Assembly: GCA_963422685.1 (NCBI GenBank) | Contig: OY730442.1 | Coordinates: 496,001 to 560,000, forward strand | Length of the DNA: 64,000 nucleotides | DNA from: Spongiihabitans sp963422685 | GTDB lineage: Bacteria > Pseudomonadota > Gammaproteobacteria > Arenicellales > Poriferihabitantaceae | Direction of reading: 5' to 3' | Shown: one piece after another, positions 8,079-17,445 of the stretch | Position numbering within the stretch: position 1 is the first letter of the stretch | How the letters are laid out: every line of letters starts with the position of its first letter | Notes under the pieces: model-generated | Seen by the model: the letters and a program-made list of their open reading frames with translations, nothing else | Database searches by the model: none | Told to the model about the DNA's origin: nothing | Position numbers and translations under genes: made by a program

Positions 8079-9480
8079 CGGTGTACCACTGTCCCACAGC
8101 GGTTTCAAACGCCATAGCACCCTGAAACACCACCTTGTCCTGATAACTTGGGCCGACCAGTTGAATGCCCGTGGGTACGTTATCTCTGGTTCGGCCTGAT
8201 GGCATACTGATGACCGGGCAGCGGCTCAGCATGTTAAAAGGCAGTGTCAATACCCAGCCAAGCAGCGGATCAACCGACTTGCCGTTGATAAAAATCCTGT
8301 CCCGGGATTGGTCGTGCTCCGCCGCAACGGCGGCCAGTGCATTGGTTGGGCAAACGAACAGGTTATACTTTTGAAATAATGGGCCGAAGGTATTGTACAT
8401 CTGTGCCGCCACTTTCATGCTTCGGTAAAAATCAGCCGCCGTGGATTTGCCGCCGCTAATTGCAAACTGCCGCGCGTATTCCGTGAGTAAATCCCCGTGC
8501 TTTTCATAGGCTTCAAGCATGGAAACACCGAAAATATGATCCAGATAATTCACGCCCGCTCGCACCACTTCATGCGTCCATCCCAAATCCACCTCTTCCA
8601 CAGTAGCACCGAGGCTGCGAAAGACATCCAGCGCATTGCGGGTATTGTTTTGCACCTGCGTATCTATTTCAAAAATTCCAAGATCCATGGACCAGGCAAT
8701 TTTCCAGCCTTTAATGGACTGGTATTTTGTCGGCAGCACCAGCCTGGGCTTAAGTGAGGCGATATCCTGGGGATGGGGTCCGCACATCACGTTTTGCAAA
8801 AGAATTGCATCGGATACGTTGCGCGCCAGCGGGCCGGTATGACAATACTGATCGAGGTTAAATGGCGGGCCTTCGGGGTTGCGCCCGTATGGGGGCTTAT
8901 AGCCAATTAGCCCGGTGGCGGATGCCGGAATACGAATTGAACCGCCAATGTCAGATCCGGTAGCAATGCTGCTTGTTCCTGAGGCCAGCGAGGCGGACGC
9001 GCCGCCGGATGATCCGCCTGAAGTAAACTTCGGATTCCATGGATTGCGCGTCACCCCCCAGATCTTTGAATGGGTATAACCGGCGCAGGAGAATTCCGGG
9101 GTGGTGGTGCGGGCATGGAGAATGCCGCCCGTGCGCATAATCCGCTGGTTGTTTACCGAAGTTCGCTCGGCGATATAGTCTTTTTTGGTAAGTGAACCGC
9201 TGGAGCAGGGCATGCCTTTGACCTCGGTTTCATCCTTGATACCGACGGGCAATCCTTCCAGTGCACGGGTGCGAGCGCCTTTTGCATATTTTTCTTCGGC
9301 TTTTTTTGCCTGATCCATGGCCGCGTCAAAAAAGGTATGACTCAACGCATTTACTGTGGGCTCGGTGGCTTCCGCGCGATGGATGGTGGCCTGCATCACT
9401 TCCACGGGTGAAATTTTCTTTAGTTTAAACTGCCGAAGCATTTGGGTTGCCGGCATGTAGCATAATTCTTCATCGCTCAT
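8053..9480 (-). CDS. Amidase-signature family amidase
   Basis: Amidase of the Ser-cisSer-Lys family, 475 residues. The catalytic lysine is in VGIKDETEVKG and the glycine/serine-rich signature is GGSSGGASASLASGTSS followed by GSDIGGSIRIPAS, which contains the cis-Ser and nucleophile Ser. It hydrolyses amide bonds. GatA function is unlikely because no gatB or gatC is nearby and the partners are a NylB-like hydrolase and a polyamine-type ABC transporter. The likely task is breakdown of an imported amide. The start ATG at 9480 has a weak GGAT-type ribosome site. The gene is separated from potD by a terminator. Confidence 0.9.
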   Translation of the reverse strand: MSDEELCYMPATQMLRQFKLKKISPVEVMQATIHRAEATEPTVNALSHTFFDAAMDQAKKAEEKYAKGARTRALEGLPVGIKDETEVKGMPCSSGSLTKKDYIAERTSVNNQRIMRTGGILHARTTTPEFSCAGYTHSKIWGVTRNPWNPKFTSGGSSGGASASLASGTSSIATGSDIGGSIRIPASATGLIGYKPPYGRNPEGPPFNLDQYCHTGPLARNVSDAILLQNVMCGPHPQDIASLKPRLVLPTKYQSIKGWKIAWSMDLGIFEIDTQVQNNTRNALDVFRSLGATVEEVDLGWTHEVVRAGVNYLDHIFGVSMLEAYEKHGDLLTEYARQFAISGGKSTAADFYRSMKVAAQMYNTFGPLFQKYNLFVCPTNALAAVAAEHDQSRDRIFINGKSVDPLLGWVLTLPFNMLSRCPVISMPSGRTRDNVPTGIQLVGPSYQDKVVFQGAMAFETAVGQWYTDAQNRPRL

Positions 9481-9500
9481 AAGCTGTATCCTGATCCGGG

Positions 9501-9545
9501 TTATAAATTAAAAAAGGGTTGATGACCGACGCCACCAACCCTTTT
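9501..9545 (-). terminator. Rho-independent terminator downstream of potD
   Basis: Read on the minus strand, a 10-bp perfect inverted repeat (AAAAGGGTTG / CAACCCTTTT, arms at 9536-9545 and 9512-9521, 14-base loop) runs into a T-rich stretch. It lies between potD and the amidase gene, so transcription from the transporter operon is at least attenuated before the hydrolases. Confidence 0.8.
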
Positions 9546-9565
9546 GCTCGCAGAGCATATGTTCT

Positions 9566-10600
9566 TTATTTTTGCAGCTCCGTCCAGATGGCGGTGTACA
9601 TTTGCTGCGCTGCCGGTGGACAGGTCAGCGCGAAGATGCCAGCGCTTCTGAACTCTTCGGGAATGATGATTTCCGGCGCATCCTGCATATCTTCCGGCAT
9701 AAACGCTTCAGAACCGGCGATGCCGTTGGCGTAGCGGGCAAATGCGGAAATCAGCGCCGCATTTTCCGGTTCCATTATGAAGTTTTGGAAAAGTTTTGCA
9801 TTTTCCACATTTTTGGCGTCGGCCAGCACGGCAACGCTATCCATCCACAAGGTATACCCTTCTTTGGGATAACCATAACGCACGTCGGCATTTTTCTCCC
9901 GGGCCCGGAATGCCGCGCCATTCCAGTACAGCGAAGCGGCCATGTCCCGCCCGGCAAATTTTTCGATCACACCGTAATCCATGGATAACCATTTTGGCTT
10001 TGCTTCAATCAGTTTATCCCGGACTTTCTTTAGCAGCACTTTGTCGGTGGTGCAGAGTTCGCCGCCCATATACAGAATCGCGGTGCTGATGACGTCGCTC
10101 ATTTCAGGCGCGACATTGATTTTTCCGATCAGCTCTGCGGGCGGATCAAGGAATATTGCGGAAGTGTTAATGTCGCCGGAATAAATCGAAGTATCCACTA
10201 TCATACCCACCGACCCCCATTGCCACGGCGCTGTGTAGCGGCGACCCGGGTCCCACGAGGGATCATTAAATTCCGTGCTGACGTGTTTAAAATTTTCCAT
10301 TTGATCGGGTCGGCTTTCCATCAACAGCCCTTTTTCTACCCAGATTGGCACATAACTTGCCGAGGGCACAACCAGGTCATAACCATGTCCGCCCGCTTCT
10401 ACCTTGGCCAGGGCGGTATCATTGGAATCGTAGTCAGTGACCGTCACCTTGACGTCATAGGTTTTTTCAAATTTTTCTATTAATTCCGGGTTGGTGTAGT
10501 TACCCCAATTAAACAGATTGAGTTCTCCGGCTGCGTTTGCCGTTGCGGTTGCGACCAGCAGCGACAAGCTGGCAACGATTGATATGGTTTTTTGTTTCAT
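9566..10600 (-). CDS. potD: PotD/PotF-like polyamine-binding periplasmic protein
   Basis: Substrate-binding protein of a spermidine/putrescine-type ABC importer, 344 residues. A Sec signal peptide (MKQKTISIV... to ANAA) precedes the family start ELNLFNWGNYTNPELIEKFE, where the W-G-x-Y segment lines the polyamine site in PotD/PotF. YDLVVPSASYV is also typical. A strong ribosome site (GGAGAAG) precedes the ATG at 10600. It is the last gene of a potABCD-ordered operon and is followed by a terminator. Relatives also bind other amines and amino-acid derivatives, so the exact ligand is open; the downstream amidase hints at an amide or amine compound. Confidence 0.92.
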   Translation of the reverse strand: MKQKTISIVASLSLLVATATANAAGELNLFNWGNYTNPELIEKFEKTYDVKVTVTDYDSNDTALAKVEAGGHGYDLVVPSASYVPIWVEKGLLMESRPDQMENFKHVSTEFNDPSWDPGRRYTAPWQWGSVGMIVDTSIYSGDINTSAIFLDPPAELIGKINVAPEMSDVISTAILYMGGELCTTDKVLLKKVRDKLIEAKPKWLSMDYGVIEKFAGRDMAASLYWNGAAFRAREKNADVRYGYPKEGYTLWMDSVAVLADAKNVENAKLFQNFIMEPENAALISAFARYANGIAGSEAFMPEDMQDAPEIIIPEEFRSAGIFALTCPPAAQQMYTAIWTELQK

Positions 10601-10657
10601 GGCTTCTCCACAAATATTTATTAAGGTGCTTAATTGGAATTCTCCGGCTTGATTGGG

Positions 10658-11473
10658 CTAACCCTTTTTCCGGTTCAGCAGGAAAATGCCGGTCACCAGT
10701 ATAACTGAAATAGCCAGAAGCGCAGTAGATATTGCGTTAATTTCCGGGGTGATGACCCGCCGCAACTGCCCCAGCATATAGGTTGGGAGGGTGTCCTGGC
10801 CCGGGGTTTTAACGAATTCGGTTATCACCACATCATCCAGGGAAATCACGAAAGCCAGCATGGCGCCGGCCAGTATGCCTGGCCACAACAACGGCAAGGT
10901 AATGCGTTTAAACGTCCGCCACGGGGTCGCGTACAAATCAGCCCCGGCCACTTCCAGCATAAGATCCATGCTTTCCAGCCGGGCACGAATGGGCAGGTAG
11001 GCAAATGGTATGCAAAAAGCGGTATGGGCAATCATCAAATAACCCACGCCCTGGTAGCCGGTGGAAACTTTTATCATGGCAAAAAATATCAGCAGCGCAA
11101 CCGCAGTAACGATTTCCGGCACCATAAGCGGCTGGTTAATCATGGCGTAGATAACGGTAATGCCTTTATAGTCGGAAGTGCGGGTGGTCCCCAAAGCGGC
11201 CATTGTGGCGAGAATGGTGGAGCAGGCCGACGCGGTAACCGCAAGCACCAGGGAGCGAATCGCTGCCTGCTGAACCTGTTCATTGCCCCAGGCGGCCTCA
11301 TACCATCGCCAGGAAAAACCTTCAAACAGAGCGATGTTGGAGCCGGCGTTAAATGAATACACTACCAGCACCATAATCGGCAAATACAAAACCATAAAAC
11401 AGGCCATCGCAAGCATCGAAAAACCGGGCAGATGACGCACGGAGAATGGCCTGTGCCGGATTCTGTCAGCCAT
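10658..11473 (-). CDS. potC: PotC-like ABC transporter permease
   Basis: Inner-membrane permease of the polyamine-type ABC importer, about 271 residues and six hydrophobic segments. The EAA loop that contacts the ATPase is visible as EVAGADLYATPWRTFKRITLP followed by GILAGAMLAF. I place the start at the ATG at 11473, which overlaps the end of potB by 8 bases; a longer extension to 11506 would sit inside potB. Motifs such as SFNAGSN near the first helix and the SLDDVVIT segment are typical of PotC. It is coupled to potB and precedes potD. Confidence 0.92.
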   Translation of the reverse strand: MADRIRHRPFSVRHLPGFSMLAMACFMVLYLPIMVLVVYSFNAGSNIALFEGFSWRWYEAAWGNEQVQQAAIRSLVLAVTASACSTILATMAALGTTRTSDYKGITVIYAMINQPLMVPEIVTAVALLIFFAMIKVSTGYQGVGYLMIAHTAFCIPFAYLPIRARLESMDLMLEVAGADLYATPWRTFKRITLPLLWPGILAGAMLAFVISLDDVVITEFVKTPGQDTLPTYMLGQLRRVITPEINAISTALLAISVILVTGIFLLNRKKG

Positions 11474-12386
11474 GCTGTCGGGGCCCGCCCTGCATACTGC
11501 GCACATAGAATATCAAGGCGATCATAACCATAACCAGCAAGGTAATGGATAACGCCGCACCCAACGGCCAGTTACGTCCCTGACCGAATTGCAGTTCGAT
11601 CAGGTTGCCCAGCATGAGATTCTTGCCGCCACCCAATACACGCGGGGTGACATACGCGCCCAGCGATGGCACAAATACCAGGATGGACCCCGCCACCAGC
11701 CCGGGCTTGACCAGCGGTAAAATAACGCGGCGCAAAACCCGCATCCGGGTGGCATAAAGATCGTACCCTGCTTCGATTAAACTGAAATCCAGTTTTTCCA
11801 TGGACGCATACAAAGGCAAAATCATCAATGGCAGATATACGTAGGTCATACCCGACAAAATCGCAAAATCCGTATACAGCATCTGCACCGGGGTATGGAT
11901 CAATCCCAGTTTCATGAGCAAATTATTCAGAATGCCTTCGTTGCGAATCACTTCCATCATGGCGAAGGTGCGAATAAGCAAATTTGTCCAGAACGGAATG
12001 GTGACCAGAAACAGCCACATACTGCGGCGGCCAGGTGCTCTGGTGGCGATAAAATAAGCCGTCGGAAAGCCGAGTATCACCGCGAGCAAAGTCGTCAGCA
12101 AAGACAATTTGACCGAGCGCCAGAAAATGGAAATATGCGCGTCCTGTAAAGACAGGGCGTCGTCAAAAATATCTTTATGCAGAAACACCTTGAACCAGCC
12201 CTGTGTGGATGCTTTCCAAACCACGCCGCCGTAGTCGCCAGCGGTGAGGAAAGAATAAATCAGCATGATTATCAGCGGGCCGGATGCCGCTGCGGCCAAA
12301 ACAATCAGGGCTGGCGTGGTGAGCAGAATATGTCGCCGCGTCTGCTGTTTGCGAGCTGTGCGCTCGATTTTCGATGCCGGCGCCAT
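11466..12386 (-). CDS. potB: PotB-like ABC transporter permease
   Basis: Second inner-membrane permease of the importer, about 306 residues. The EAA loop reads IEAGYDLYATRMRVLRRVILP, the usual PotB pattern, followed by the VPSLGAYVTPRVLGGG segment. The start is uncertain. I prefer the ATG at 12386, which has an AGGATGA ribosome site and leaves ~20 residues before the first helix; ATGs at 12413 and 12440 are alternatives. A much longer frame reaching into potA is not credible. The position between potA and potC confirms the role. Confidence 0.9.
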   Translation of the reverse strand: MAPASKIERTARKQQTRRHILLTTPALIVLAAAASGPLIIMLIYSFLTAGDYGGVVWKASTQGWFKVFLHKDIFDDALSLQDAHISIFWRSVKLSLLTTLLAVILGFPTAYFIATRAPGRRSMWLFLVTIPFWTNLLIRTFAMMEVIRNEGILNNLLMKLGLIHTPVQMLYTDFAILSGMTYVYLPLMILPLYASMEKLDFSLIEAGYDLYATRMRVLRRVILPLVKPGLVAGSILVFVPSLGAYVTPRVLGGGKNLMLGNLIELQFGQGRNWPLGAALSITLLVMVMIALIFYVRSMQGGPRQHG

Positions 12387-12460
12387 GGCATCATCCTGAC
12401 GATTCGCGTCCATTTGACCTGACCTGGTGTTACTGCGCATGGCTGCCGGACACGCCCCGA

Positions 12461-13567
12461 TTAATCCTTCAATATCTGCAATGCGTCCGGGTCGAAATCG
12501 ATGCTCACCCTGGAACCGGTTGCAAACAGCGCCTGCTTTCTGCGGGTGTTTTGAATTCTGGCCATCATTGCGATGCCCGTGGGCAGTTTCAGGTGATAAT
12601 GCGTATCTGTTCCGAAATAAACGATATTTTCTAACTCGCCCTGCAGCAAAGCGCGGTTGCCCGGCGATGAATGCGGCGATAAAAGTCGTATTTGCTCCGG
12701 GCGAATGGCCAGTGTCACCCTGGATTTTTCGGCCAGATCCAGATCGCTGCGCACCCGGACACACTGGCCGCCCGGCATTTCGATCGATACCCGACCGTTT
12801 TCAGCGGCCCCGACTTGCGCTGTTATAAAATTGGTGTCGCCAATAAAATCCGCAACAAATCGATCCGACGGATGGTCGTATATTTCCTGGGGCGCCCCAA
12901 CCTGCAATACTCTGCCCTGATTCATGACTGCAACCCGGTCCGACATGGTCAATGCTTCTTCCTGATCATGGGTGACAAATATAAAGGTTATGCCGGTTTC
13001 GTGTTGCAGGCGCTTGAGCTCGATTTGCATTTCCTTGCGCAGCTTGTAATCCAGAGCGGAAAGCGGTTCATCCAGCAACAGCACCCTGGGCCGGGGCGCC
13101 AGCGCCCTGGCCAATGCCACCCGCTGCTGTTGTCCGCCGGAAATTTGATGCGTGCGGCGGTCGCGTAATTCTTCCATTTTTACCAGCCGCAGCATTTGAT
13201 TGACCGTGGCGGCAATTTCCGCATCCGGTTTATTCTGCATCTCCAGTCCGAAACCGATATTTTCTGCCACGGTCATATGTGGAAATAATGCGTAGCTCTG
13301 AAATACGGTATTGACCGGGCGTTTGTAGGGGGGCAATTGGGAGATCTCGCTGCCATGCAGCAAAATCCGCCCCTGTGTGGGATGTTCAAACCCGGCGATG
13401 AGTCGTAACAGCGTGGTTTTTCCGCAGCCCGAAGGGCCCAGTAATGTAAAGAACTCGTTCTCATTGATGCTGACAGATACATCATCCAGGGCAACCACGC
13501 TGTCGTGGTCGCCGCCAAATATTTTGCTGACATTTCGGGTATCTATGGCGATGCGTGAATGATTCAT
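12461..13567 (-). CDS. potA: PotA-like ABC transporter ATPase
   Basis: ATP-binding subunit of the polyamine-type importer, 368 residues. Walker A is GPSGCGKTTLLR, the signature motif is ISGGQQQRVALARAL, Walker B is RVLLLDEPLSALD, and the switch histidine is in FVTHDQEEA. The C-terminal ~110 residues form the TOBE-type regulatory domain found in PotA. It is the first gene of the operon (potABCD order). It starts about 70 bases from the divergent small EamA-type gene, so the promoter lies in 13568-13637. Confidence 0.95.
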   Translation of the reverse strand: MNHSRIAIDTRNVSKIFGGDHDSVVALDDVSVSINENEFFTLLGPSGCGKTTLLRLIAGFEHPTQGRILLHGSEISQLPPYKRPVNTVFQSYALFPHMTVAENIGFGLEMQNKPDAEIAATVNQMLRLVKMEELRDRRTHQISGGQQQRVALARALAPRPRVLLLDEPLSALDYKLRKEMQIELKRLQHETGITFIFVTHDQEEALTMSDRVAVMNQGRVLQVGAPQEIYDHPSDRFVADFIGDTNFITAQVGAAENGRVSIEMPGGQCVRVRSDLDLAEKSRVTLAIRPEQIRLLSPHSSPGNRALLQGELENIVYFGTDTHYHLKLPTGIAMMARIQNTRRKQALFATGSRVSIDFDPDALQILKD

Positions 13568-13637
13568 TTTTGCTGGATTTTATTCATGTCAGATTTTAAT
13601 CATGGCCAATAAATTTGTGCTGGCGTATTATTACCGA

Positions 13638-14096
13638 ATGCACACGCTCATTCTATTGTTTCTGATTACGGTTTGTTATGCCGCATACAATCTGTTAGTA
13701 AAAATATCCGGCAGCCATATCGGGGCGACCACATCACCCATACTTGCCACAATTTGTTTGCAGGCCACAGCGCTTGTCGTTTCTATCGTCTATTTGATCT
13801 ATATCACCGGGCAAACCACTGCCATCGCATTGCCCGCCAGGGCCTGCCTTTGGGCTGTGGCGGCCGGGTTGTGCATTGGTCTGGCAGAAATATCGTATTT
13901 TTATCTGTTCCGTGGCATTGGCGATGACAAACCCATGGCGGCCAGCAGCGCGATTCCATTTATAGTGGGCGGCACCATCGTTATTGCCGTGATGGTGTCA
14001 AGATTTGTGTTTAACGAATCGTTAAACACCGGACAATGGATCGGCGCAGGATTGGCATTCACCGGCATGATGGTGCTGGCGATGAGTGCTGGTTGA
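13638..14096 (+). CDS. Half-size EamA/DMT-type membrane protein
   Basis: Small membrane protein of about 152 residues with five hydrophobic segments, equal to one EamA (drug/metabolite transporter) repeat. I start at the ATG at 13638, giving MHTLILLFLITVCYAAYN; a frame opening 36 bases earlier adds a poorly hydrophobic leader. The late segment NTGQWIGAGLAFTGMMVLAMS matches the C-terminal part of an EamA repeat. Such half-size proteins are thought to dimerise. Substrate unknown. It is transcribed away from the pot operon and converges on a full-length EamA transporter. Confidence 0.8.
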   Translation: MHTLILLFLITVCYAAYNLLVKISGSHIGATTSPILATICLQATALVVSIVYLIYITGQTTAIALPARACLWAVAAGLCIGLAEISYFYLFRGIGDDKPMAASSAIPFIVGGTIVIAVMVSRFVFNESLNTGQWIGAGLAFTGMMVLAMSAG

Positions 14097-14110
14097 TTTT
14101 TTATGGGTAC

Positions 14111-15088
14111 TCACGGTTGTCTGGCGATTCGACCTTTGGTCGTCAGCCTGGATGCAGAGCGGTTTTCGAAATACACAATTAACAATCCGCTCATAATGAT
14201 CAGCACACTTCCGGCAAATGACACCCAGTCCGGCCAGTCGCCCCACAGCACAAAACCAATGATCAGGGCGAACGGCAGCGAGGTGTATTCAAATGGTGCA
14301 ACCACCGATGCCTGGGCGATTCGATAAGCCTGGGACATCAGATAACCGCCGCAGCCCACAATAAAACCACACAGGGCGAGCAGGCCAAAATCATCCAGAG
14401 CAGGCCACACCCAGGCGCGCAGCAGAAACTCGAAAGTCGGGTTGTCGTGATCGTTAAAGCGGCCATCCCCCACCACCAGCCCCATGGCCGAACCGATTAA
14501 TATGAAAGCCACCTGAATATAAAATGTCAGCGTTCCGGCTTTATCGTGCATACCCAGTTTACGTGTGATCATCTGAATCGCTGCATAGGTCAGCGCCGCC
14601 ATAATCGGCAAAACACTGGTCAGGACGAACAGGTCGGCGCCCGGTCTGAGCATAATAATCACACCGCACAACCCGATAAAGATAGCAACCCAGCTCGCCC
14701 CTGGCACCTTCTCACCCAGCACGGGTCGCGCCAACAGACAAATAAACATGGGCGAGACAAAAAACAGCGCCACCGTTTCCGCCAGCGGCATGGTTGCCAG
14801 GCCAAGAAAGAAAAACATATTGGCGCAGACCAAAAGTGTGCCGCGCAGTAAATGCAACATGGGGCGGCGTGTTTTAAGAGCGGCCAGCCCGCCTTCAAAA
14901 TGCACAATACACAGCACTACGATCATTGCAAAACCGGCGCGGAACAGCATTATCTGGTGGAGCGCATAGCGCGGACTCAGCCACTTGATGATGGAATCAC
15001 TCAGGGTTAAAAACACCACCGCCGCCATCAGGCAGAGAATCCCTTTGGTGTTGTTGCTGAAAGCGTCGAATAATCGCATCATTTTCAC
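14111..15088 (-). CDS. DMT-superfamily (EamA) permease
   Basis: Full-length drug/metabolite-type exporter, 325 residues, ten hydrophobic segments in two EamA repeats. The first repeat ends in VFVSP/GEKVPGASWVAIFIGLCGVIIMLRPG-type sequence and the second in FVLWGDWPDWVSFAGSVLIIMSGLLI. Both are diagnostic of the family. The likely role is efflux or uptake of a small metabolite; the substrate cannot be inferred. About 100 bases separate it from the DHDPS-family gene upstream on the same strand, so the two may be co-transcribed. Confidence 0.88.
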   Translation of the reverse strand: MKMMRLFDAFSNNTKGILCLMAAVVFLTLSDSIIKWLSPRYALHQIMLFRAGFAMIVVLCIVHFEGGLAALKTRRPMLHLLRGTLLVCANMFFFLGLATMPLAETVALFFVSPMFICLLARPVLGEKVPGASWVAIFIGLCGVIIMLRPGADLFVLTSVLPIMAALTYAAIQMITRKLGMHDKAGTLTFYIQVAFILIGSAMGLVVGDGRFNDHDNPTFEFLLRAWVWPALDDFGLLALCGFIVGCGGYLMSQAYRIAQASVVAPFEYTSLPFALIIGFVLWGDWPDWVSFAGSVLIIMSGLLIVYFENRSASRLTTKGRIARQP

Positions 15089-15186
15089 AGCGGGCCGGAT
15101 GGTTGGCGGCGGATAGTGACATTGAAGTATGCACCAAAACCGCCGAGTGGCGCGGCCGCAGCGGTCGCCGTGGAATTCAGGACAAT

Positions 15187-16110
15187 TCAGGGCGCGGTCA
15201 AGGGGATGCCATATCCTGCGCTGTCGAGAGCATCGATCAGTCGCGCAGTTTCAGCCCTGCCAATCGGCAGCAGAGGCGGCCGCAGATTACGCCATCTTTC
15301 ATCCCCGTGCATCCCGGCCAGCAGCCCTTTCATTGCGGGTATGGGTGCATAGCCTCCCATCACTTTGCGTATGGCGATCATTTGATCGTTCACCTGATCC
15401 AGCTCCCCGTGCATGGCGCCCGTCACCATATCATAGACCCGGCGAATCCCGCATGGATTGATGTTACAGGTGGCAGAGATGCAGCCCATGCCGCCATGGT
15501 CGAGACCTAGCCGTAAAAATGTTTCTGAACCCGGGAACACGGCAATGTCCGGCGCGGCGGCAATGATCGCCCTGGTGTGTTCAAAATCCCCGGAACTGTC
15601 CTTATACGCCACCACCGTATCGGCGTAATCTCTGGCGAGGCGCCCCGCCAGTTCGGGCCCAAACCCGATCCCCGCCATGGATGGAATGTGATACATGCAG
15701 ATTTTCAGGTCGGGATGGTTTACCGATTCGATTAATCGGGCAAAATAAGCATACAACCCGTCATCGCTGGCATTTTTATAGAAGAATGGCGGCAGGGTCA
15801 TCACCGCTGCACAGCCCCGCTCTACCGCATGTCGGCACAGCGTTACCGTGTCTTCAAGATTACACAGCCCGGCCCCGAGCATGAGTGCCGCGGGATCAAT
15901 ACCGCCGTCAATCAAGACATCCACTGCGACCATACGCTCATTTACCGTCATGCTCAGCGCTTCCCCAGTGGTGCCAAATGGCGCGATATAATGTATGCCC
16001 CGGGCGAGCAGCCAGTGCCCATGGTCGACGTACAAGTCCGGCGCAAAACTCAAGTCGTGGTTAAATGGCGTCAAAATTGGCGCAATCACGCCGGTCATTT
16101 TACTGGTCAT
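15187..16110 (-). CDS. DHDPS/NAL-family aldolase (DapA-like, substrate unknown)
   Basis: TIM-barrel Schiff-base aldolase of the dihydrodipicolinate synthase / N-acetylneuraminate lyase family, about 307 residues. The Schiff-base Lys170 lies in VVAYKDSSG, the catalytic Tyr140 in CMYHIPS, and the substrate carboxylate loop is GTTGE at 46-50. I start at the ATG at 16110; another start at 16146 adds 12 residues. It is unlikely to be the lysine-pathway DapA because its neighbours are a permease and an M24-family protein, so a catabolic lyase acting on a keto acid is more plausible. It is transcribed divergently from the M24 gene across a 111-base gap. Confidence 0.85.
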   Translation of the reverse strand: MTSKMTGVIAPILTPFNHDLSFAPDLYVDHGHWLLARGIHYIAPFGTTGEALSMTVNERMVAVDVLIDGGIDPAALMLGAGLCNLEDTVTLCRHAVERGCAAVMTLPPFFYKNASDDGLYAYFARLIESVNHPDLKICMYHIPSMAGIGFGPELAGRLARDYADTVVAYKDSSGDFEHTRAIIAAAPDIAVFPGSETFLRLGLDHGGMGCISATCNINPCGIRRVYDMVTGAMHGELDQVNDQMIAIRKVMGGYAPIPAMKGLLAGMHGDERWRNLRPPLLPIGRAETARLIDALDSAGYGIPLTAP

Positions 16111-16221
16111 ATTGATGGACCGCCCCAGGCAAGTATATTTCTGCATTTATATAAGTTTTAAGTATACTTCGCTGGAAACACGATTTCGAGAATCATCATC
16201 AACCCAACCAACCCTGACGCC

Positions 16222-17442
16222 ATGGTTCATGCCGATGCCCGGGCCGATAACTGGAGTGACCTGACCCGGTTTCGGGACAAACCGGAAATCGACTACAACC
16301 GGCTGCGCAAATATCGCATGGACCGGATGAAAGCCGCATTGCGTCAAGCCGACGCCGCGATGTGCATATTGGTCAGCCCAATCAGTCTGCGCTACGCCAT
16401 GGAGTATCGCAGCTATGGACTGTTCCAATCGCACATACCGTATACCTATTTGTTTATATCTGACCAGGGCCACAGCGCATTTTACAATGCCTATGACCCC
16501 GGCCAGACTATGCAGAACCTGCGTACCGGCCACGCCATAAGTTTCTTTGACGGTGGTACGGAACTCGATGAAAACGCACGAAAACTGGCCGGTGATGTGG
16601 TGGACTATTTAAGCGAAATCGGATCGGATAATCGCCGGGTTGCAGTCGAATACGTCAACCCCAGTATTACCCGGGCGCTTATGAATCGCGGGCTTGAAGT
16701 CATCGACGGCACGGTGGTATGCGAAACAGCCCGCACCATAAAATCTGCCGATGAAATCGAGTGCATGCGCTGGGCCATCGCGGTCGCGGAATACGGCATC
16801 GACAAAATGAAACAGGCGCTGCGGCCTGGGGTCACCGAGCTACAACTGTGGGCGCTTTTAAATTACACCAATCTTGCCAACAACGGTGACTGGCACGATG
16901 GTCGTATGCTGGCCTCAGGCCCGCGCATCAATCCATGGCTGCAGGAAGCATCCGCACGGAAGATTGAATCCGGCGACCTGCTGGGTTTCGATACCGATAT
17001 GATTGGCCCATTCGGTTATTTCGCCGATATTTCCCGCACCATGCACTGCGGACCAGCCAAACCCACCAAGCGGCAGAAGCAGTTGTATCGATTGGCAATG
17101 GCCGAGATTGAACACAATCTGAAACTTGTCCGCCCCGGCATCACCCTGGCCAGGTTGCAGAATCAATCCTGTGACATCCCCGAAGAATTTCATAAAAACG
17201 CCTATCCATGCATTATTCATGCGGTAGGAATGTGCGATGAATACCCCAGGGTGAATCCCAAATTCCGCGGCCCGACGCCTTATGATGGCGCGCTCAAAGC
17301 GGGTATGGTGATTTGTGTGGAAAGCTATATGGGAGCAGTGGGCGAGCGGGACGGCGTAAAACTTGAGCAACAGGTTCTGGTTACGGATGACGGATATGAG
17401 ATGCTGACGACTTACCCGTTTGAAGAAAATCTGCTGGATTGA
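16222..17442 (+). CDS. M24-family metalloprotein with DddP-like metal site (possible DMSP lyase)
   Basis: Pita-bread-fold protein of the M24 peptidase/creatinase family, 406 residues. The metal ligands I can place are Asp257, Asp259, Asp269 (FDTDMIGPFGYFADISR), His333 (IIHAVG), Glu367 (ICVES) and Glu382 (KLEQQ). Ordinary M24 peptidases have two Asp eleven residues apart. Here the D-x-D-x9-D arrangement and the later spacings match those I recall for DddP, the DMSP lyase (295, 297, 307, 371, 406, 421), with one residue missing. It may therefore cleave DMSP or act on a related substrate; paralogues without lyase activity are known to be possible. The ribosome site is weak. Confidence 0.75.
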   Translation: MVHADARADNWSDLTRFRDKPEIDYNRLRKYRMDRMKAALRQADAAMCILVSPISLRYAMEYRSYGLFQSHIPYTYLFISDQGHSAFYNAYDPGQTMQNLRTGHAISFFDGGTELDENARKLAGDVVDYLSEIGSDNRRVAVEYVNPSITRALMNRGLEVIDGTVVCETARTIKSADEIECMRWAIAVAEYGIDKMKQALRPGVTELQLWALLNYTNLANNGDWHDGRMLASGPRINPWLQEASARKIESGDLLGFDTDMIGPFGYFADISRTMHCGPAKPTKRQKQLYRLAMAEIEHNLKLVRPGITLARLQNQSCDIPEEFHKNAYPCIIHAVGMCDEYPRVNPKFRGPTPYDGALKAGMVICVESYMGAVGERDGVKLEQQVLVTDDGYEMLTTYPFEENLLD

Positions 17443-17445
17443 TTT

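Noticed and set aside
15187..16110. Lysine-pathway dapA
   Set aside because: Catalytic Lys and Tyr only define the wider aldolase family; the gene context is catabolic or transport-related.
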